Assembly: GCA_900108205.1 (NCBI GenBank)
Contig: FNUU01000005.1
Location: forward strand, 1-64,000
Length of the DNA stretch: 64,000 bases
DNA from: Eubacterium ruminantium
Lineage (GTDB): Bacteria; Bacillota; Clostridia; Lachnospirales; Lachnospiraceae
Reading direction: 5' to 3'
The notes beneath the pieces were generated by a model. That model saw only the letters and a program-made list of their open reading frames with translations. It was not told where the DNA came from and did not search any database. A program made the position numbers and the translations under genes. Positions 1 to 8,431 of this stretch are shown piece by piece (within the stretch, counting starts at the first letter, position 1; each line of letters opens with the position of its first letter).

Positions 1-230
1 GCTCCTGTCGCAAAGCCGGACAGAATTAAGAAGATGATAGATTTTGCCGATATTTCCGTGATTGTTCCAGCAGAGCCAACGATAAACACCATGATCCAGG
101 CAAAAAGGAGTACAACGACCGTCCGCAGAGCAGTCGCCACGTCTGAATCAGTCTTTTTGATCCCGCATTTCACAAGTATCGCCGTAAGTCCGGCAAAGAG
201 CGCGGACAAAGCCGCCATGATCAGCCACAT
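1..230 (-). CDS. EamA/DMT-family transporter, N-terminal part (gene runs off the window)
   Basis: The minus strand reads MWLIMAALSALFAGLTAIL and continues for 76 codons to the window edge. Two hydrophobic helices are visible (about residues 3-19 and 38-55), separated by a short loop with KCGIKKTDSD. This matches the start of small EamA-type drug/metabolite transporters, in which the first helices are followed by a loop and the AxxR segment (here TALRT). An AGGGGAAG ribosome binding site lies just before the ATG. Substrate cannot be predicted. The 3' part lies outside the window. Confidence 0.6.
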   Translation of the reverse strand, partial: MWLIMAALSALFAGLTAILVKCGIKKTDSDVATALRTVVVLLFAWIMVFIVGSAGTITEISAKSIIFLILSGFATG

Positions 231-302
231 ATCTTCCCCTTATTCATTGTCATATATTCTGGTAATTCTCGTCCATCAATTATCTCTAAGATAAATCCCG
301 AT

Positions 303-728
303 TTAACGAGCCATTGCTTGTTCTATAGCCCATCTTTGCATCTCTAAATACATCTTATTTTCAATATCTTCAAATCTAACAAATTTAAAAACATGGTCAG
401 GTTCAACCGGTTCTTTGACTTTATCCAATAATTTGCCAATATAATATGACTGAATTGGGTGGAAATAACCTATCGTTGGATGAAGCATGTAGGTTTCTGC
501 AGAACCAACTTTTTCACCGATTTCAACCTCATATCCAGACTCTTCTAAGCACTCGCGTTTAATGCATTGAAAATCTGTTTCATTGGCATCCAAGCCGCCC
601 CCTAATAAGAAATAACCTTTTGGAGTTTCTACGACACCAACTACATTTCCTTTAACCGGAATAATATAAGCACCTATTCTGTCTTTATATTCTTTATCTT
701 CTTTTGTGCCAAAAATCTTATGCATCAT
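303..728 (-). CDS. Nudix hydrolase
   Basis: A 141-residue protein with an intact Nudix box: GGGLDANETDFQCIKRE followed by CLEESGYE fits G-x5-E-x7-R-E-U-x-E-E-x-G-U, the Mg-binding loop that hydrolyses nucleoside diphosphates linked to another moiety. The reading frame is open upstream to a TTG at 755, but tandem ATG codons at 728/725 sit behind GGAGG and GAGG sequences and are the better start. It lies 42 nt downstream of the methyltransferase on the same strand, so the two are probably co-transcribed. The substrate is unknown. Confidence 0.8.
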   Translation of the reverse strand: MMHKIFGTKEDKEYKDRIGAYIIPVKGNVVGVVETPKGYFLLGGGLDANETDFQCIKRECLEESGYEVEIGEKVGSAETYMLHPTIGYFHPIQSYYIGKLLDKVKEPVEPDHVFKFVRFEDIENKMYLEMQRWAIEQAMAR

Positions 729-770
729 GACCTCTACAACCTCCGATTTTGTCAATCGTAAAACTGAAAT

Positions 771-1559
771 TTATTTCATCACCTGTAACTCTGCCAGAGA
801 AACATAATGTTTCACCATAAATTCTTCATGAGCATTATCAATAAGCATCTTCATGTGTTCTTCATTCCATGCACTGAGTTGTTGCTGGTTCATAGCTGCC
901 CCTACTCCTCTGCAGGCGCGCATGCGGCCGTGCCAGCCTTCTCTTGTGAATGAAACATCTACTCGGTACTCTTTTTGCAATACAATTTCAAAGTTTGTGA
1001 GTAGCTCGTCCGGAATATAAACAGGGTGAACCGTATCTCCGTATGAGGACCAATTCGGATTGTGCTTCAAGATAATCTCTTCACTTTTCCCTGCAATAGT
1101 ATCCTCATAAGGAAGCCATCCCATATATAAAATAAGCAGTTTTCCTCCTGGTTTTAACATCCGTGCAAATCTTCCGGCTATAGCTTTAGCATCTAAATAC
1201 CAGATGCATTGACATACTGTTATAACATCAAAGGTATTATCCTTGTAGTTTACTTCTTCCGCCGGACATGTATAAAACTCAATGTCCATACCTTTCTCTG
1301 CCGCAAGGAGCTTCGCTTGCTCTATCTGGTTTTCGGAAATATCAGTTCCAATCCATTTGGCTCCGTACTGATACATGTTACGCGGAAGTACTCCGGTTCC
1401 TGTTCCGATATCCAATACTGTCTGCCCATCCTTGCATAGCCCAAGATCAGTAATGCTTTTGTAAAACTCATCTGGATAAATATCTCTGTATTTGGCATAA
1501 TCCTTTGAAGTATTTCCCCAGTCAAAAGACTTCCCATTATCTATATCTGAAAAATGCAT
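771..1559 (-). CDS. Class I SAM-dependent methyltransferase
   Basis: 262 residues. The SAM-binding motif I is VLDIGTGTGVLPRNM (about residues 48-62), followed by the acidic end of strand 2 (GTDIS) and the motif around VCQCIWYLDA, giving a typical Rossmann-like methyltransferase of the Methyltransf_11/25 type. The C-terminal third (RAGVGAAMNQ-like helix and a tail ending LAELQVMK) resembles small-molecule methyltransferases, but the acceptor cannot be named. The start has a GGGGAAG ribosome binding site. It precedes the Nudix gene in a likely two-gene operon. Confidence 0.8.
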   Translation of the reverse strand: MHFSDIDNGKSFDWGNTSKDYAKYRDIYPDEFYKSITDLGLCKDGQTVLDIGTGTGVLPRNMYQYGAKWIGTDISENQIEQAKLLAAEKGMDIEFYTCPAEEVNYKDNTFDVITVCQCIWYLDAKAIAGRFARMLKPGGKLLILYMGWLPYEDTIAGKSEEIILKHNPNWSSYGDTVHPVYIPDELLTNFEIVLQKEYRVDVSFTREGWHGRMRACRGVGAAMNQQQLSAWNEEHMKMLIDNAHEEFMVKHYVSLAELQVMK

Positions 1560-1603
1560 TTTCTTCCCCTCATAGTCAGTAATACTGAAAGATAATCATA
1601 CTA

Positions 1604-1626
1604 TTACTATGCTAATATAGCATAAC
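1604..1626. repeat. Short hairpin upstream of the methyltransferase gene
   Basis: TATGCT and AGCATA arms surround a five-base A/T loop in the space between the methyltransferase start and the relaxase stop. It could be a weak terminator of the relaxase operon or a regulatory hairpin in the methyltransferase leader. There is no clear T tract, so the role is uncertain. Confidence 0.3.
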
Positions 1627-1657
1627 CCCACATTAATTGTCACATATGTTTTCCGGA

Positions 1658-3217
1658 TTACTCACATCTCTGTTCTATATTATCAAGGAGCTGCTTTCTT
1701 TCTTTTTCAAATCCATTAATCGAACCGATAACAGCTTCTTTCCTCGCCATATCCTCCATTCTTTTCTGAATTCTCTCGCATATTTTTACATTCTTCCTCG
1801 CCTCTTTGACAAGCAGGTTTATTTCATCCAACTCATTCTGTAGTTCCTGTCTCTGATCCGATCGACATCTTCTGATTCTGTTTCTGAGATTATTTCTATT
1901 TTCGGATAAGGTATCCAGTATTTCCTTCTCATTATCATGCCTTGTTTCCAGCTCTTCCGAAGTTGTTATATTGTTCCTGATCAGATACCGGCTCTCATCG
2001 ATGTATTTATCCAACTTTGTCAGCTCTTCACGAAGAAGAAAATGCGTCCTTGCTATACGTCCGTGTCTCTTATAATATCCACCCATATCAACGATGAAGC
2101 GGATATAAATAATCTGAATTCCCTCTGGACCAGCCAATTTATCGTATTTATCTATCATAGTAGCGTCATCAGTATTGCTCTGGCTATCTCTAAGAACTAC
2201 GCTATGATTACCCTCTATATCACCTTCAGGATTATATCCTAAATCATCTTCCGAAGAATCCTTAGTATCACCTTTCAAAATATGATAGAGACTTGTCATC
2301 TCCTCATCCAGTTCGTCTTCTCTATTTTTTCCATCTGTGTTTTCAGCATCCACTAACATACCATGCTCAAGTATCCTTCTCTCAATCGCCTCTAGCGTAT
2401 ATTCTTCTCCAAAGCGCCGATCTACTCTGATACATCTCTTGTGTCCGTAGGGATAAATACGAAGATATTTCCTCGAATCATCAATCATATATCCTTTTGC
2501 CCGCATCAGACCAATCCATTCCTCCATACTGCCTGCAACCATGATGCAGCTATCGATATCTTCCTTGACGATTCTTTCAAGTGTATATCTGCCATTATTA
2601 ATGCTGCCATTTGAAAGGATCTCATCTTCTTTATCCGCAACTGTCGAAAGACCTTCTCTGATTGCAATCAGATCTGACATCTTCTGCATTCTCGGATATT
2701 CCTTATCCCAGTTGAATTTCTTGCCATCTATGAATGAGGTAGCATTAATTACGAGATGATTATGAAGATGTTGTCTGTCCAAATGCGTAGCAACAACAAT
2801 CTCAAATCTGTCACCCCAAAGCTTCTCAGCCAGTTCAACACCAATCCTGTGAACCTGATCAGGGTTTGATTCTCCGGGCGCAAATGACTGATAACCATGC
2901 CACAGAACTCTGCGTCCCTTTTCGCCAAACATCTTACGCGTATAAACCATCTTCTTGATTGCACTTTCCGGCATGCAATTGATACCGGTAACATACCTGA
3001 GCCCTGCATTTTTATCCGATACATACCTGATGACGGAGCCCACAGTGATGATAGCCGGATCTTCACCGGAAGTAACTTCAATACTGCCCGTTTCGCTTTC
3101 TTTAATCATTTCGGCAGTCTTCTTCTCATTCTCTACATATTCCAGCACCTGAGCAATTGTTCCCTTAGTTCCCTTGGCACTCGCACATATCGGCCATAAA
3201 GAAGTTGTTGGCATCAT
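1658..3217 (-). CDS. MOBP-type relaxase/mobilization nuclease
   Basis: 519 residues. The N-terminal half carries the relaxase histidine triad in HLDRQHLHNHLVINA (about residue 147), preceded by conserved segments with a tyrosine (MVYTRKMFG) and WHGYQSF; this is the PF03432-type relaxase that nicks oriT and leads the strand into a recipient. The C-terminal half (about 330-510) is highly charged and predicted coiled coil. The frame is open to a GTG, but AAGGTG precedes tandem ATGs at 3217/3214. With the MobC-like gene and Toprim gene upstream, it makes a mobilization module, although the SPFH pair separates it from mobC. Confidence 0.88.
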   Translation of the reverse strand: MMPTTSLWPICASAKGTKGTIAQVLEYVENEKKTAEMIKESETGSIEVTSGEDPAIITVGSVIRYVSDKNAGLRYVTGINCMPESAIKKMVYTRKMFGEKGRRVLWHGYQSFAPGESNPDQVHRIGVELAEKLWGDRFEIVVATHLDRQHLHNHLVINATSFIDGKKFNWDKEYPRMQKMSDLIAIREGLSTVADKEDEILSNGSINNGRYTLERIVKEDIDSCIMVAGSMEEWIGLMRAKGYMIDDSRKYLRIYPYGHKRCIRVDRRFGEEYTLEAIERRILEHGMLVDAENTDGKNREDELDEEMTSLYHILKGDTKDSSEDDLGYNPEGDIEGNHSVVLRDSQSNTDDATMIDKYDKLAGPEGIQIIYIRFIVDMGGYYKRHGRIARTHFLLREELTKLDKYIDESRYLIRNNITTSEELETRHDNEKEILDTLSENRNNLRNRIRRCRSDQRQELQNELDEINLLVKEARKNVKICERIQKRMEDMARKEAVIGSINGFEKERKQLLDNIEQRCE

Positions 3218-3293
3218 AATCACCTTCTTTCAAAAAATAAGAATCCAGACATTAATCTGGATTCCTATCAATAATCATATTATGTTTCAAATC

Positions 3294-4571
3294 TCACATT
3301 GGTGGTATTGGTGGCATTTCATCAGGAATTGGTGGTGGGGTTTGTGGAAAGACTTCATATAATTCATCAACATCAGAAATCTTACACCATCCAGACATTC
3401 CTTTTTTCCACACAAGCGATTTTTCAGTTATTTGGCCAGACATCGCCATCTGTTTTAATGTTTCAATATCATACGGCCCTGCTGGTTGTCCATTTATTGC
3501 AACATTATACAAAGAAGGTTGTGGAATCGGTGGAGGTGATACTTGTTGAGATTCTTGATTCTGCCGTTGCATAAAAGGTTGCGGTTGCGCCTGTGGTCCT
3601 ATCCCTTGAGCCATAGCCATACCTAATGCCATACCTCCTGCATTTCCAAAACCATTATCCTGTATTCCCTGGGCAATTTTTTGCTGAGCTGCTATATTGG
3701 ATGCCTTTTCAGATACATCTTCATATGCTCTTAATCCCATCTTGTTTGCCGAGAATTGCTTAACTAATTCACGTGAATCATCAGTAAATTCTATATTCTC
3801 AATTGCGACCTTAACTATTTTAAATCCAAATCTTTCTTCCCATGTTCCGGCGTTATAAGAATCTCCTGCAACTATTTGTGATATTTTGTTTGCCTGAGAT
3901 GGCAACTGAGATATTCTGTATTCGCTTGAGAGAGAATTTAAAGCTGTTGTAAATGATTGCAAAAACTCAGCCAATATCTGTGACCTAACCTTCTGATCAT
4001 CAAAAGAATAGTATGTTACATTGGCTGGAACAAAATTCCTTATAAAGCGCTCCGCATCTGTAACTTGAACTGAAAATGAACCATATGCAAATATTTCCAA
4101 ATCAGCGCCGTAATAAATATCATTATAAACCTGCGCACCCTTTGTTCCAAATTTAATATCTCTTATCTCTCTCAAATTGACAAATGCAACTTGTTTATAT
4201 TCAGGTGTGATGCCCCCATATCCTACCCTGTCTTTTATTTGTCCAAAAATAGACTTTTTAGCACCATCTCCATTAAATACACTATCTTGCCCATTTTGAT
4301 ATTCATAACCACCTGGTTCAGTTATTATATCTTCTATTCCTGACTGACTAAAAATAAACGCTGCTGTGTTTTCTGGTACATATATTTTGGACCCATTAGA
4401 AATAACTCCATCCGATCCTTTTGTATTTGTTCCCCTTCCATTATTGGTCGATTTTAAATAACCTGGTGTTACAGCAATATGTTCATCAAAATAATCTGCT
4501 GTTATAATATCTTTCCATTGATCAGCAAATGTTCCACCCAATGCACCTGCAAAAGCTTTTATTATTCCCAT
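3294..4571 (-). CDS. SPFH-domain protein with C-terminal GYF_2 domain
   Basis: 425 residues, no signal peptide. The N-terminal ~290 residues resemble the YdjI-type SPFH (stomatin/prohibitin) proteins sometimes labelled virion core protein, with the segments VNLREIRDIKFGT and an acidic/Arg-rich ERFIRNF helix. A Gly/Met/Gln/Pro-rich linker (about 300-350) leads to a GYF_2-like domain (GPYDIETLKQMA, VWKKGMSGW) and a proline-rich tail. SPFH proteins assemble oligomeric rings on membranes; GYF domains bind proline-rich peptides. It lies 17 nt downstream of the PH/zinc-ribbon gene, so they form an operon. The position between relaxase and mobC suggests element cargo, with unknown function. Confidence 0.75.
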   Translation of the reverse strand: MGIIKAFAGALGGTFADQWKDIITADYFDEHIAVTPGYLKSTNNGRGTNTKGSDGVISNGSKIYVPENTAAFIFSQSGIEDIITEPGGYEYQNGQDSVFNGDGAKKSIFGQIKDRVGYGGITPEYKQVAFVNLREIRDIKFGTKGAQVYNDIYYGADLEIFAYGSFSVQVTDAERFIRNFVPANVTYYSFDDQKVRSQILAEFLQSFTTALNSLSSEYRISQLPSQANKISQIVAGDSYNAGTWEERFGFKIVKVAIENIEFTDDSRELVKQFSANKMGLRAYEDVSEKASNIAAQQKIAQGIQDNGFGNAGGMALGMAMAQGIGPQAQPQPFMQRQNQESQQVSPPPIPQPSLYNVAINGQPAGPYDIETLKQMAMSGQITEKSLVWKKGMSGWCKISDVDELYEVFPQTPPPIPDEMPPIPPM

Positions 4572-4588
4572 AAATACACTTCCCCCTG

Positions 4589-5143
4589 TTATAAAGTCTG
4601 GCTTGTATCACAATACTTGCATTTCACAACCTGTCCAGCAACCCCTACCAAAGGGGCAGAACATGAAATACATTTCTTAGTAATTTTTTCTTCAATTTTC
4701 TCCTTTTGTTTGATTCCAATAGCATCCATTACTCCGCTTTTAATACTCTTAAAAGCCCCTATCAACGTTCCTGAATCGTCATTTACACGTGACTCATCCA
4801 CTTCATATCCAAGCGTATTAGTAATAGCTTTTATCCACTTTGAAATATTTGATTGTGATTGAAAACTGAATGACTCAACACCTCTGACAAATACAATATC
4901 TAGAGTTGCAGAACCATTTGATTTTTTTCCTTGTAAGACTTGTGGCTTTCCATCCAATATTTTTATTTGATTCAACGGAAACCTATCAACAGATTTTGTT
5001 TTTCCTAACATTCCCTTATTGATAAGAATTATATTTAGATTGGTTAGAATTAACTCATTGGTATAGATACTCCCTTCATGAGCAACTCCAACATCTTTAA
5101 GAACTATAGATTCATTTGCCATAAGATTTAGTTTTTCTGCCAT
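4589..5143 (-). CDS. PH-like domain protein with C-terminal zinc ribbon
   Basis: 184 residues. Residues about 5-105 have the strand pattern of a bacterial PH/GRAM-like domain (NELILTNLNIILINKG, FPLNQIKIL, FVRGVESFSFQ). The C-terminus is a four-cysteine ribbon, CISCSAPL ... VKCKYC. The start at 5143 was chosen because GGGGG lies five bases upstream; an in-frame ATG at 5158 lacks such a site. It is the first gene of a two-gene operon with the SPFH-GYF gene, and a strong promoter lies upstream. A membrane-associated adaptor for the SPFH partner is plausible, but this is inference. Confidence 0.65.
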   Translation of the reverse strand: MAEKLNLMANESIVLKDVGVAHEGSIYTNELILTNLNIILINKGMLGKTKSVDRFPLNQIKILDGKPQVLQGKKSNGSATLDIVFVRGVESFSFQSQSNISKWIKAITNTLGYEVDESRVNDDSGTLIGAFKSIKSGVMDAIGIKQKEKIEEKITKKCISCSAPLVGVAGQVVKCKYCDTSQTL

Positions 5144-5198
5144 AAATACCCCCATCAACGCAATAATACCACCAACAATACCAAACTACCTAATTATG

Positions 5199-5227
5199 AT
5201 TATCGCATATATACTTTTATCTATCAA
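5199..5227 (-). promoter_or_regulatory. Sigma-A-type promoter for the PH/SPFH operon
   Basis: On the minus strand TTGATA (5227-5222) is separated by exactly 17 nt from GATAAT (5204-5199). It lies about 55 nt upstream of the chosen ATG of the PH/zinc-ribbon gene. Confidence 0.65.
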
Positions 5228-5474
5228 GGCATATCAATTAACAGTCCGAACTAAATTAATAATAGTCTTTTCAAGCTGAACAATATTTATATGAATCAAT
5301 TAGTATTTTCAAGATTGAATTACCGTTTATCATGTATCGAATTGCCATTTTGGGCTCTTTTTACCCCAAAACACCGTTTCAATCATCAAAAACCCCCCAT
5401 TCGATCCGAAAATCATCTTTTTCTCTTTTTATATGCTACACTTAATGCATCTTAATAGAAAGGAGAACGCACTT
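5228..5474. other. Intergenic region between divergent genes
   Basis: A/T-rich space between the divergent SPFH operon and the small plus-strand gene. It contains an inverted repeat, TTTTGGG and CCCAAAA arms around a 10-nt T-rich loop near 5349-5372, and a possible plus-strand -10 (TACACT near 5437). No additional gene is visible. Confidence 0.4.
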
Positions 5475-5732
5475 ATGCTTAACAAAGATGAAATGCTGTC
5501 TCTGATAGAGGCGGCTGAAAGCTGGGAACGGATAAACGATCATATTAAAGATCTCACAGATGGTTATGCAATAACCAATCCTGAATACACTAAGATTGAT
5601 AACATTTTTGATATTATCAAGAGCAACAGCAAGTATCCGGGTACTGATGATCAAAGCTGTGATTCTTTTGACGATATCATTCTAAATCCTGAACTCTCAG
5701 CTGAAGAAAAATATAATCTCTTAACAATATGA
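5475..5732 (+). CDS. Small acidic protein of unknown function
   Basis: 85 residues beginning MLNKDEMLSLIEAAESW. The start was chosen for the AAAGGAG located 8 nt upstream; the frame remains open further upstream but without a ribosome binding site. The protein is acidic, apparently soluble, with an amphipathic N-terminal helix and the C-terminal segment LNPELSAEEKYNLLTI; no family is recognised. It is the only apparent plus-strand gene within the mobile-element region and is followed by a perfect 12-bp stem terminator. It might be an accessory regulator of the mobilization genes, but nothing in the sequence proves this. Confidence 0.5.
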   Translation: MLNKDEMLSLIEAAESWERINDHIKDLTDGYAITNPEYTKIDNIFDIIKSNSKYPGTDDQSCDSFDDIILNPELSAEEKYNLLTI

Positions 5733-5751
5733 TCCCTTGCATTTCAACTCA

Positions 5752-5785
5752 GATATCCCAACACATCTTCATCTGTTGGGATATC
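5752..5785. terminator. Bidirectional terminator-like hairpin between convergent genes
   Basis: A perfect 12-bp stem (GATATCCCAACA / TGTTGGGATATC) with a 10-nt loop lies between the stop of the small plus-strand gene and the stop of the mobC-like gene. The T-rich run after the stem on the plus strand is modest, so bidirectional termination or another structural role such as part of an oriT are both possible. Confidence 0.55.
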
Positions 5786-5786
5786 A

Positions 5787-6188
5787 TTATTCAAGCTTTT
5801 CTACCAATTTTGAAACGTCTATATCCTTGATCATACTCTCACACCCCGGCACCTTAAAAGCCTCTGGTTCCATAATCTTGTCGAGTATAGACTCATATAT
5901 ATAATTAACCTGTTTCATCATATCCTGTAGCAGAGTAATCTCAGTTTCACCCACATATCCATTTGCCAGAGCAAGCCTGGTAATCTGGCTGATATCTCTC
6001 CCGATTCTGTTGATGCCTTCCATATCAGAATGAAAATCCTTAGGTAAAGACTCCTTAGGATTGATTCCATTGATCAGATACCTGACGTATTCACCTTCGG
6101 TCATTCCACATTTATCTGCATTTTTACGAAGCTTATCAGCCTCTGATTTAGATACAAAAAAGCTTTTGCAAACATCTCTTTTTTCCAT
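5787..6188 (-). CDS. MobC-like relaxosome accessory protein
   Basis: 133 residues. The N-terminus resembles a ribbon-helix-helix (VSKSEADKLRKNADKCGMTEGEYVRYLI), followed by the MobC signature INRIGRDISQITRLA with conserved small residues (ANGYVG) and a long C-terminal helix. MobC proteins bind near oriT and help the relaxase nick. The gene starts 4 nt after the stop of the Toprim gene, giving an operon order Toprim-mobC. The relaxase is downstream but separated by the SPFH pair and the convergent small gene, an unusual interruption. Confidence 0.75.
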   Translation of the reverse strand: MEKRDVCKSFFVSKSEADKLRKNADKCGMTEGEYVRYLINGINPKESLPKDFHSDMEGINRIGRDISQITRLALANGYVGETEITLLQDMMKQVNYIYESILDKIMEPEAFKVPGCESMIKDIDVSKLVEKLE

Positions 6189-6192
6189 TTTT

Positions 6193-7194
6193 CTATAACT
6201 CCATCGCAGGCTCAGCCCGTCTTATCGAATCAATCAGATTTCCTTTTCTCTTCGCCTGCAAATACTCATTAACATCCTTAACACCTTCTGGCGGATATTG
6301 GAGAATTACTCTGACATTTCTATCCTTAAGAGCCGCCTTGATATTGATACCCGCATTTAATCCTGCAGCATCATTATCGAAATGAATATAAACATTCTCA
6401 ATTCCTGGATAGTCTTTAAAATATTGATCAAGGCAGGAAGGTAGCATTACACTGCCGTCTGTACGTCTGGTTCCGGTTATACCCGACATCGACAGAAGGT
6501 TGAATGCTCTAAAATCATACCCTGCTTCATTTATCAAATAGGCATATGAAAGCATATCGATTGGAGCCTCAAAGAGATGTAGCGAACTGCTGTCATCACA
6601 TCTATTCATAAAGCCGTACCGCCTATCCGATCCAAGGACATTCTGTTTGAAAGTACCCCTGGTAGCACGAACATTTACAAGTCGTGGAATATGGTCTTTA
6701 TCATAACCGACAAAGCAAACACTCTTATATTTCCTCTCTTGATAAATACTTCCGGTTGATATGAAATAATCTGTGACCGACTTATCAATACCTCTTGAAA
6801 AAAGATAATCCCTCACTACCTCGTTATTAACATCCTTTTCTGGCATTTGGAGTATTTTCACTGAATTATCGTCTATGTTTCTATCCACGCTACCAGTCAT
6901 TGCCCTAGATCCTGCCAGATAGTCTTCAGGAACAGCTCCGAGAACAGCAAGAACAGCAGTCTGAAAGTCCATATCTTCAGCTATGATCAGATAACTGATA
7001 GCATTTCTGCCATACAGGCCTCTTGAATGCCACCACCATTCTCCGGATCTTTTCATACAAAGAGAGTCATGATCAACATGGCAGAAATCACTTCCTTTTC
7101 TCTTCAGCACATTCGGACTGGTCATACGGAAATACTCATAAAGTCCTATCTTACCAGCCCTATCAACATCTTCACGTGGAATATATACTCCCAT
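6193..7194 (-). CDS. DUF3991/Toprim primase-like protein of the mobile element
   Basis: 333 residues. The N-terminal third has the DUF3991-type zinc-finger-like segment (FCHVDHDSLCMKR, WWWHSRGLYGRNAISYL). The middle and C-terminal parts form a Toprim fold: the acidic motif is LFEAPIDMLSYAYL (about residue 210) and the second, with catalytic Asp residues, IHFDNDAAGLNAG (about 275). Such proteins occur beside relaxases in integrative elements and plasmids and are presumed to prime or process the transferred strand. GGAGG precedes the ATG by 6 nt. It is the first gene of a Toprim-mobC operon, 83 nt downstream of a palindromic site. Confidence 0.82.
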   Translation of the reverse strand: MGVYIPREDVDRAGKIGLYEYFRMTSPNVLKRKGSDFCHVDHDSLCMKRSGEWWWHSRGLYGRNAISYLIIAEDMDFQTAVLAVLGAVPEDYLAGSRAMTGSVDRNIDDNSVKILQMPEKDVNNEVVRDYLFSRGIDKSVTDYFISTGSIYQERKYKSVCFVGYDKDHIPRLVNVRATRGTFKQNVLGSDRRYGFMNRCDDSSSLHLFEAPIDMLSYAYLINEAGYDFRAFNLLSMSGITGTRRTDGSVMLPSCLDQYFKDYPGIENVYIHFDNDAAGLNAGINIKAALKDRNVRVILQYPPEGVKDVNEYLQAKRKGNLIDSIRRAEPAMEL

Positions 7195-7276
7195 AGCTCG
7201 ACCTCCTCTCCTTCTGTAATAAAGTGGAAAATAAAAATGTAGGATTCTCCGAAGAGTGATACTCTTTTATTACCCA

Positions 7277-7305
7277 AAACTTTTGGACAATTTGTCCAAA
7301 AGTTT
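7277..7305. promoter_or_regulatory. Palindrome, copy 1 (candidate parS or operator)
   Basis: Perfect 14-bp arms (AAACTTTTGGACAA / TTGTCCAAAAGTTT) around one central T. The left arm also overlaps a second small palindrome, CCAAAACTTTTGG. It lies upstream of the Toprim-mobC operon. Two further copies are at 23797-23825 and 25224-25252, all inside the element. Confidence 0.65.
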
Positions 7306-7321
7306 AGTTCTTATGGTTGTA

Positions 7322-7380
7322 TAAAAAAAGGCCACGATATCAAGCGGGCTAAGGGGGATAAGCGCGTGATATCGCAGCCA
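7322..7380 (-). terminator. Intrinsic terminator downstream of ybaK
   Basis: On the minus strand GGC-TG-CGATATCA pairs with TGATATCG-TG-GCC (one internal mismatch pair) and is followed by seven T residues. It ends the flavin reductase-ybaK transcript before the Toprim operon. Confidence 0.7.
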
Positions 7381-7403
7381 TGAAGGGATGTAAGTATTCA
7401 GTT

Positions 7404-7883
7404 TTATTTATCTTGTTCCCATCCTTTACATACATCGCACCAGCCAACAGCCTCAGATGCCTTTTCCAGTTCATCAGGAGTAAGCTTTACCGACATAAAC
7501 TCATTTCCACCAGCAGGATGGACATATTCAAATCGTTTCATGGAAATATCCAGCCAAATAGGAATGTCAGCCGGAACGCCAAACGGACATACTCCTCCAG
7601 GCTGAAATCCTGTCATTTCTTCAACCATATCTCTCGGTATCATACTCGGTTTAGCATGAAACAGAGCCTTGAACTTCGAACTGTTTACTCTCCCGTCACC
7701 TGCCATTACAACTATCACCGGCTTGCCATCAACTATAAATGATAGTGTCTTGGCAATCTCAGCTTCTGAGCATCCTATCTGCATGGCAGCGTGTTCGACG
7801 GTATCAATTGTTTCCTTGTGTTCTGTCAGCCTGTCTCCAAAACCTCTTTCATCCAGCCATTTCTTTACGATTTCGTTTATCAT
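7404..7883 (-). CDS. ybaK: YbaK/EbsC-type aminoacyl-tRNA deacylase
   Basis: 159 residues spanning the whole YbaK/ProX editing domain, including EIAKTLSFIVDGKPVIVVMAGD and the Gly-rich segment TGFQPGGVCPFG. Members hydrolyse mischarged aminoacyl-tRNAs such as Cys-tRNA(Pro); which charged tRNA this one uses cannot be decided. The start codon overlaps the stop of the flavin reductase gene by four bases (ATGA), indicating translational coupling. The pair is bounded downstream by a strong terminator and looks like metabolic cargo between mobile-element genes. The gene symbol is assigned by family, not by proven orthology. Confidence 0.82.
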   Translation of the reverse strand: MINEIVKKWLDERGFGDRLTEHKETIDTVEHAAMQIGCSEAEIAKTLSFIVDGKPVIVVMAGDGRVNSSKFKALFHAKPSMIPRDMVEEMTGFQPGGVCPFGVPADIPIWLDISMKRFEYVHPAGGNEFMSVKLTPDELEKASEAVGWCDVCKGWEQDK

Positions 7884-8431
7884 TTCAACTTTGCCCCATC
7901 CTTAAATGCATCTCCAACCTTTTCTCCAAGTCCGATATAAGCATTATTTGCCGGATCAAATGTAATTGGTTTCAGTTTCTTTGGATCAATTTTACCATCC
8001 GTAATTACACTTTCATCAGCGGATACATTTACAATCTCTCCAATAAGAATATCATCTTCATAGCTCTTAACTCTGCACTCCAAAGCCATTGGAAGTTCAT
8101 CAATCAGAGGTGCGTCAACATACTCGCTTTTTGTGGCATGAAAACCAGCCTTTTCAAACTTGTTCGGAACATCCAATGCCGATTCAATGCCAACATAATC
8201 ACAGGAAACCATCTGATCCTCTGTTGCCATACTAACAGTAAAGGCTTTTCTTAATTCAAGATTCTCTGTTGTTTTATGATGCGAAAGACTGATTGTAATC
8301 TCTTTATAATCTGTCGTAATACCCCATGCTGCATTCATCGCATTCGGCACACCTTTCTCATCATAAGTTGCAATAATAAGAACCGGTTGCGGAAACATAA
8401 TAGGCTTAGCGCCAAAGTTCACTCTACTCAT
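7880..8431 (-). CDS. Flavin reductase-like FMN-binding protein
   Basis: 183 residues with the flavin reductase-like split-barrel pattern: VLIIATYDEKGVPNAMNAAW near the N-terminus, then SLSHHKTTENLE and FTVSMATEDQM. Relatives bind FMN and reduce flavins or act as small flavoproteins; the physiological substrate is unknown. GGGAGG lies before the ATG. It is co-translated with ybaK through a four-base overlap. Confidence 0.8.
   Translation of the reverse strand: MSRVNFGAKPIMFPQPVLIIATYDEKGVPNAMNAAWGITTDYKEITISLSHHKTTENLELRKAFTVSMATEDQMVSCDYVGIESALDVPNKFEKAGFHATKSEYVDAPLIDELPMALECRVKSYEDDILIGEIVNVSADESVITDGKIDPKKLKPITFDPANNAYIGLGEKVGDAFKDGAKLK

Noticed and set aside
34..294. 86-codon plus-strand frame at the left edge
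   Set aside because: The minus strand of the same region encodes a clear transporter N-terminus with a ribosome binding site.
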